This document shows positions 59,830 through 64,000 of a stretch of 64,000 nt of DNA, one piece after another (the stretch's first letter is position 1; each line of letters opens with the position of its first letter). A program made the translations under genes and the position numbers. This DNA comes from Micromonospora noduli (GTDB lineage: Bacteria; Actinomycetota; Actinomycetes; Mycobacteriales; Micromonosporaceae): the NCBI RefSeq assembly GCF_003264365.1, contig NZ_PYAK01000022.1:37710-101709 (forward strand). Reading direction: 5' to 3'. A model generated the notes under the pieces. It was not told the origin of the DNA. It searched no databases and was given only the letters and a program-made list of their open reading frames with translations.

Positions 59830-60612
59830 TTACATGGGTACGGTGACCAGCGGACTCGCCACGCCGTTGGCATCCACCGACTGCACCTGGAGCTGCTTGA
59901 TGTCCTTCGGCAGAGCCGACGTCGAGGCGCTGAGTTCGAGACCCTGCGGCCGGGTGTTGGTGCCATAACCGCCATCCGGCACCGACCAGGTCGAGATGAC
60001 CTCGGTGGTGGCGTTCTTGCGCACCACCACCAGTCGGCAGATGCGTGGGCCGGGCAGCTTCCGCAGGCTGAAATTGATCCGGGTGCCGTAATCCTTCGTC
60101 ACCAGGAACATGGTGGTCTGCACACCGGTGGTCGGGTCGGTCGCCTCGACCTGATCACCCTCCACCTCGGTGCCGCCCACACCCGGGCCGCTCGGCGCGG
60201 CCGTCGGCACGCTCGTCGGCGGGTCGTTGGGCGCGCTCGGCGTCGACTCGGCGAGCACCCCCGGCGGTTGATCGTTGCCGGTCACGCTGACGAAGCCGTA
60301 CCCGCTCAGACCGCCGAAGACCACCACCGCGGCGGCCGTCGCGAGCATGTGACGAAACCGGGTACGCCGCCGGTCGGCCCGGACCGCGCCGAGCGTCCGG
60401 TCCAGCAGGGCCGGGTCGGTCGCCGTCTGTTCCAGCGCCATCATCGTCTCGCCGTCGATGTCGGAGAGCAGCCCGACGACCGGCACCATCGTCTCCAACT
60501 CGGCCGCGCACGCCCAGCAGGTGGCGAGATGCTCCTCGAACCGCTCAGTGTCCTGCTCGTCGAGCACACCGAGCGCGTACGCCGCGACGTCCATATGGTC
60601 CGGCCGGCTCAT
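59830..60612 (-). CDS. Zinc-binding (ZAS) anti-sigma factor, single-pass membrane protein
   Basis: The 260-residue protein has the ZAS motif EEHLATCWACAAEL (H28, C32, C35) in an N-terminal cytoplasmic domain of about 85 residues. A membrane helix (about 90-107: LATAAAVVVFGGLSGYGFV), a Thr/Pro/Ser linker and an external RskA-like domain (to 260) follow. It is coupled to the upstream ECF sigma gene by ATGA overlap. It should hold the sigma factor inactive until regulated proteolysis, or redox change of the zinc site, releases it. This matches the SigL/SigK-RslA type arrangement. Confidence 0.9.
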   Translation of the reverse strand: MSRPDHMDVAAYALGVLDEQDTERFEEHLATCWACAAELETMVPVVGLLSDIDGETMMALEQTATDPALLDRTLGAVRADRRRTRFRHMLATAAAVVVFGGLSGYGFVSVTGNDQPPGVLAESTPSAPNDPPTSVPTAAPSGPGVGGTEVEGDQVEATDPTTGVQTTMFLVTKDYGTRINFSLRKLPGPRICRLVVVRKNATTEVISTWSVPDGGYGTNTRPQGLELSASTSALPKDIKQLQVQSVDANGVASPLVTVPM

Positions 60613-61169
60613 TCTGTCACCCCCCGCTCCTGCAGAGCCGTGCGCAGCGCGCGCAGCGCGTAATAGACCCTCGACTTGGCGGTGCCGAGCGGCAGGCCCA
60701 ACTCCTCGGCGGCCTCCGGCACCGTCCGCCCCCGGAAGTACGTCGAGATCAGGATCTCCCGGTGCGACTGACTGAGCGTACGCAGCGCGTCCGCCACCGT
60801 CATGGTCCGCAGCACCCGGTCGGTGCTGTCCGCCTCGGCGAACGCGGTGAGGTCCCGGTCGTACGTCTCCGGCGGCCGGGCCTCCTGGCTGCGGTGCTCG
60901 TCGATGGCGATGCGGCGGGCCACAGTGACCAACCACGGCCGCAGCGAACCCTGCCCCTGGGTGCCCAGGCGGTGCGCGTTGCGCCAGGCCCGCAGCAGCG
61001 TCTCCTGGACGATGTCCTCCGCGCGCTGCCGGTCCCCCCCGGTGAGACGCATGACGAACATCAGCAACGGGCCGGCGTGCTCGGCATAGAGCTGACGGAT
61101 CAACTGGTCGGAGTGGCTGGCCTCGGTCGTCGTCGCCTGATGGCGCCCGGGCGCCGGTCGCGGCGTCAC
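60609..61169 (-). CDS. ECF sigma factor
   Basis: A 186-residue ECF sigma-70 protein. Region 2 (about 22-90) contains LIRQLYAEHAGPLLMFVMRL, AEDIVQETLLRAWRN and LRPWLVTVARRIAIDE; region 4 (about 128-180) contains LSQSHREILISTYFRGRTVPEAA and GLPLGTAKSRVYYALRALR. No signal or extra domain is present. The GTG at 61169 was chosen because the region 2 start is well placed; upstream sequence is a shadow. The anti-sigma gene follows with four overlapping bases. Subgroup assignment to SigL-like is weak. Confidence 0.9.
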   Translation of the reverse strand: MTPRPAPGRHQATTTEASHSDQLIRQLYAEHAGPLLMFVMRLTGGDRQRAEDIVQETLLRAWRNAHRLGTQGQGSLRPWLVTVARRIAIDEHRSQEARPPETYDRDLTAFAEADSTDRVLRTMTVADALRTLSQSHREILISTYFRGRTVPEAAEELGLPLGTAKSRVYYALRALRTALQERGVTE

Positions 61170-61427
61170 CGGACCATTCTGGCGAGGCGTCGCCCGCGCG
61201 TCGACCCCCCGGGCAGACGAGGTTGACCGTGACGAGGGTCGCGCCGACAACCAGTCAGCGCGTACCGCGTCGCCATGCCAACCGGCCGCCACCGCGTGCA
61301 TGCAGACCTCCGGGATGTTCCGTGACCAACACCGGCCCACGAGGTGGGCCGCCCGGTGGTACGCAGCGCCGGCCTCAGCGGATCAACAAACGACGAAAAA
61401 ACTTCCCCGCCGCCGTCGAATGGACGG

Positions 61428-62285
61428 TCAGCGGCGCACCGAGAACAGCCCCGGCGGTGGCGGATCGGAGCCGGTGGCGTCGGCGTCCCGCACCACCTGC
61501 GCGCCACCGACGAAGCGGTCCAGGTCGTCGCCGGCCACCACCCGGCCGGGGAACCAGTCGCCGGCAGCGCGTCTGGTCAGCTCCGGCACCGGCGGTGTGG
61601 ACCGCCCGGCGACCAGCACCAGATTCCCGTACCGGCGCCCACGCAGCACCGCCGCGTCCCCGATCAGGCAGGCCTGCGGCAGCACCGAACGGACCGTGGC
61701 GACCTGCCCTCGGGCGTGCCGCAGCGGCGGGCCGTCGGCGAGGTTCGCCAGGTACCAACCGGCGGGGCGGAGCACCCGGGCCACCTCGGCCGTGTACTCC
61801 ACGGACGTGAGGTGGGCTGGCGTACGCGCACCGGCGAACACGTCGGCGACCACCACGTCGTAGCTGGCCTCCCGACTGGACGCCAGCACCGCCCGGGCGT
61901 CCTCCACCCGGACCCGCAACCGGGCATCGGACGGCCACGGCAACGCCCGACGGACCAGCTCCACCAGCGCACCGTCCACCTCGGACACCCGCTGGGTCGA
62001 CCCGGGTCGGGTGGCGGAGACGTACCGGGGCAGGGTCAGCGCGCCGCCACCCAGATGCAGCACCCGCAGCGGCTCACCGGCCGGTGCGCTCAGATCCACG
62101 GCGGCGGCCAACCGCCGCACGTACTCGAACTCGAGGTGGGTGGGGTCGGTCAGGTCGACGTGCGACTGCGGCGCGCCGTCCAGCAGCAGCGTCCACGAGC
62201 CGGCCCGGTCCGGGGCCGGGACGAGCTCCGCCAGCCCGGTGTCCACCTGCTCGACCACCCGGTCACCCGTCCGTTTACGCCCCAC
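61428..62285 (-). CDS. Spermidine-synthase-like SAM-binding-fold protein
   Basis: The 285-residue protein resembles the spermidine synthase superfamily: an N-terminal beta segment with WTLLLDGAPQSHVDLTDP, the nucleotide-binding loop VLHLGGGALTLPRYVSATRPG, and VRVEDARAVLASSREASYDVVVADVFAG. It lacks an obvious TM region. Actinobacteria carry many of these without known polyamine activity, so the substrate is uncertain. It follows the NurA-like gene by 18 bases and is probably in the same transcription unit. Confidence 0.8.
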   Translation of the reverse strand: MGRKRTGDRVVEQVDTGLAELVPAPDRAGSWTLLLDGAPQSHVDLTDPTHLEFEYVRRLAAAVDLSAPAGEPLRVLHLGGGALTLPRYVSATRPGSTQRVSEVDGALVELVRRALPWPSDARLRVRVEDARAVLASSREASYDVVVADVFAGARTPAHLTSVEYTAEVARVLRPAGWYLANLADGPPLRHARGQVATVRSVLPQACLIGDAAVLRGRRYGNLVLVAGRSTPPVPELTRRAAGDWFPGRVVAGDDLDRFVGGAQVVRDADATGSDPPPPGLFSVRR

Positions 62286-62303
62286 CGGAACCAGTATCCG
62301 CGC

Positions 62304-63263
62304 TCATCGGGCGGCGCGGGCCGCGGCGGTCAGCGCGCGGTGCAGCAGCCGGGAATCGCCGAGCAGGGCCCGCAGTCGGCGCTCCAGGCCAGCGATCGGG
62401 ATCAGGTTCTGCGGGGCCCGAGGATCCTTGTACGGGGTGGAGGCGAAGCGGGGCAGGGTCACCAGCGACAGGTCGGCCAGCTCGATCGCCGCCTCGACGG
62501 GCAGGTCGGCGGAGCACTCCACCCGAACGATGCCCGCCCACGGCGCGCCGATCGCCACCGGCAGCCGCAAATACCACGACCAACCACCCCAGGCGGTGCC
62601 GAGCCGGAACACCGGGGAGCGCTCACCCGAGGCCATACTCGTCACCACAGCGGTCAGCCGGGCATCCAGGTACTGACTGTGCTGCGTCTTGATGTAGCCC
62701 AGGGTGCGCGGCAACTGCCGACGACTGCGCAGCGGGCCGTCCACCACCAACAGGTCACCGTCGACCCGGGCGGCGTCGGACACCGCCACCTCCAACGCGG
62801 TCAGCGGGCCCTGCACGGCGGCCGGCAACTTCGCCAGCTCACCGGTGCCACCCACCCGGTGCACCGGGTAACGGATCGCGCCCGCCACCACATCCTGCGC
62901 CGACGGGCTCGCGGTGAACAGGCCCCGACCAACCCGGGTACCCGCCAACTGCGCCGCACCCCGCCCCAGGTCACACCGGACCACCCCGGCGGCGTACGAG
63001 GCGGCCAACCCGGGGAACGACAGGCCGTCGGTCTCCGCCGTCCAGATGCTCGCGTCGATGCGGCGAACCCCGTCGACCAGCAACACCACGTCGGGCGCCC
63101 GCACCCCGGGGCGTACCCCGATCGCCCGCCAGTCCACGGCGGGCAACTCCACATCCGCGTCGACCTGGGCGCTGCTCGGCGCGGCCGGCCCGGCGGCGGA
63201 CGCCTCGAACGACGCCCCGTACGCCGGATCCCACGAATCCACGAAGAACGCGGCGTCGCTCAC
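62304..63263 (-). CDS. NurA-like DNA repair nuclease (probable)
   Basis: A 319-residue protein. The pattern VVLLVDGVRRIDASIW in the first third matches the D-G-S/R metal-binding beginning of NurA nucleases. DLLVVDGPLRSRRQLPRTLGYIKTQHSQYLD and the C-terminal VRVECSADLPVEAAIELADL fit later conserved blocks. NurA is a 5'-3' nuclease that works with HerA and Mre11-Rad50 in archaea; here it is coupled to sbcC (GTGA overlap), so a role in DNA-end processing is plausible. The family assignment is by pattern only. Confidence 0.6.
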   Translation of the reverse strand: MSDAAFFVDSWDPAYGASFEASAAGPAAPSSAQVDADVELPAVDWRAIGVRPGVRAPDVVLLVDGVRRIDASIWTAETDGLSFPGLAASYAAGVVRCDLGRGAAQLAGTRVGRGLFTASPSAQDVVAGAIRYPVHRVGGTGELAKLPAAVQGPLTALEVAVSDAARVDGDLLVVDGPLRSRRQLPRTLGYIKTQHSQYLDARLTAVVTSMASGERSPVFRLGTAWGGWSWYLRLPVAIGAPWAGIVRVECSADLPVEAAIELADLSLVTLPRFASTPYKDPRAPQNLIPIAGLERRLRALLGDSRLLHRALTAAARAAR

Positions 63264-64000
63264 CGGCCCGTCCGCTCCACGCGCGCGGACCGGGCATCCT
63301 TGCGCACCTCGAAGCGGACCGGAATCCGCTCGGCCAGCGCGGGCACGTGGGTGACCACGCCGACCATCCGATCGCCCCGGGCCGCCAGGTTTTCCAGGGT
63401 CGCCGCCACCGTGTCCAGGGTGGCGGCGTCGAGCGTGCCGAAACCCTCGTCCAGGACGATCGACTCCAGGCTCGCCGCCGTGGTGGACATCCCGGCCAAC
63501 TGCTCGGAGAGCGCCAACGCCAGCGCCAGCGACGCCTGGAACGTCTCACCGCCGGAGAGGGTGCGCACGCCGCGACGCAGCCCCGCGTCGTGGTGGTCGA
63601 CCACCACGAACTCGCCCTTGTCGTGCACCAGCTCGTACTGCCCGGAGGACAACTCGCGCAGGATCCCCGACGCGCCGTCGACCAGCAGGTCCAACGCCTC
63701 GGCCAGCAACCACCGCTCGAAGTTGTTGGCCCGCAGGTGCCCGGCGAGCGCGCGCGCCACCTGCGCCTCCCGCTCGTGCCCCGCCCGCTGCTCGCGCAAC
63801 GTCCCGGCCTGCTCGCGACGCTCGTGCAGCCGCCGCCGGTCGGCGTCGGCCCGCTCCACAGCCACTGTCGCCGCGTGCACCGGGTCGTCCCCGACCGGCA
63901 CGTCGGCGGCCGCGAAGATGCCAGCGATGGCCCGCTGCACCCCGTCGGCCAGCGACTCGGCCTCCGCCACGGCGGCGGCCCGACCGGCCCGCTCGGCGCG
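63260..64000 (-). CDS. sbcC: SbcC-type SMC-like ATPase, C-terminal part (partial)
   Basis: The frame is open to the right edge; about 247 residues are visible. They include a coiled-coil Arg/Glu/Ala-rich stretch, the ABC signature TLSGGETFQASLALALALSEQL, Walker B SIVLDEGFGTLD and the H-loop VVTHVPALAERIP. These identify the C-terminal half of the Rad50/SbcC ATPase, partner of the SbcD nuclease in cutting DNA hairpins and ends. The stop overlaps the NurA-like gene by four bases. The N-terminal half and sbcD are outside the window. Confidence 0.93.
   Translation of the reverse strand, partial: RAERAGRAAAVAEAESLADGVQRAIAGIFAAADVPVGDDPVHAATVAVERADADRRRLHERREQAGTLREQRAGHEREAQVARALAGHLRANNFERWLLAEALDLLVDGASGILRELSSGQYELVHDKGEFVVVDHHDAGLRRGVRTLSGGETFQASLALALALSEQLAGMSTTAASLESIVLDEGFGTLDAATLDTVAATLENLAARGDRMVGVVTHVPALAERIPVRFEVRKDARSARVERTGR

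Noticed and set aside
1..64000. tRNA, rRNA, prophage, insertion sequence or integration site
   Set aside because: I looked for tRNA T-loop/cloverleaf patterns, transposase or integrase motifs and terminal inverted repeats and found none I could support by eye.

Overview
The window is very G+C-rich DNA, densely packed with genes and strongly third-position biased. It looks like chromosomal sequence from a filamentous actinobacterium, most likely Micromonosporaceae (Micromonospora or a close relative). I base this on the actinobacterial gene order around fadA/fadB, ribonuclease D, a DUF3000 protein and the hemE-hemY-hemQ cluster, on the frequent GTG starts, on the ATGA/GTGA couplings, and on secreted AA10 polysaccharide monooxygenases. 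I saw no tRNA, rRNA, CRISPR array, insertion sequence or prophage.

Layout. 1-7.4 kb: the 3' end of dxs, a putative lipoprotein, and three paralogous polytopic membrane proteins of GT-C/YfhO-like appearance. 7.5-11.2 kb: two coupled PQQ-type beta-propeller proteins and a C39-like cysteine peptidase. 11.3-14.2 kb: a two-component system and two coupled VOC (glyoxalase-fold) proteins. 14.2-20.7 kb: a Pro/Gln-rich membrane protein, the beta-oxidation pair fadB/fadA, ribonuclease D and DUF3000, all on the minus strand. 20.9-24.1 kb: hemE-hemY-hemQ of the coproporphyrin-dependent heme route. 24.1-29.2 kb: two AA10 LPMOs (one with CBM2, one with a CBM5/12-type module), a GNAT, an EamA transporter, a small Cys-rich protein, a glycogen-binding-like mini-protein and a DUF305 lipoprotein. 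29.2-33.7 kb: msrB, a stand-alone LigD-type polymerase, a metallo-beta-lactamase/MarR pair, a YdeI-like protein and a DUF2975-XRE-small membrane protein operon. 33.8-41.5 kb: a four-gene MacB/FtsX-type ABC exporter operon. 41.6-48.9 kb: mixed genes including a K+ channel, a TAP-type lipoprotein hydrolase, a LigC-type DNA ligase and an AlkA-like glycosylase. 49.4-58.9 kb: a cell-surface phosphoglycan cluster with three Stealth-family phosphotransferases and a GT4 glycosyltransferase. 59-64 kb: a secreted-repeat lipoprotein, an ECF sigma/anti-sigma pair, a spermidine-synthase-like protein, a NurA-like nuclease and the C-terminal part of SbcC.

The most unusual locus is the Stealth cluster. Its second gene encodes one reading frame joining a PIG-L-type (LmbE) deacetylase, a propeller-like region and a complete Stealth phosphotransferase, with a well-placed internal GTG and ribosome-binding site at the junction. 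Together with the GT4 and two more Stealth proteins it predicts a system that builds, phosphodiester-links and possibly de-N-acetylates a surface glycan. Other things to follow up are two long perfect intergenic palindromes (18653-18701 and 41561-41626), two pairs of convergent genes with no bases between their stop codons, an ABC ATPase with an AbrB-like C-terminal tail, and a bacterial sbcC gene coupled to a NurA-like gene.
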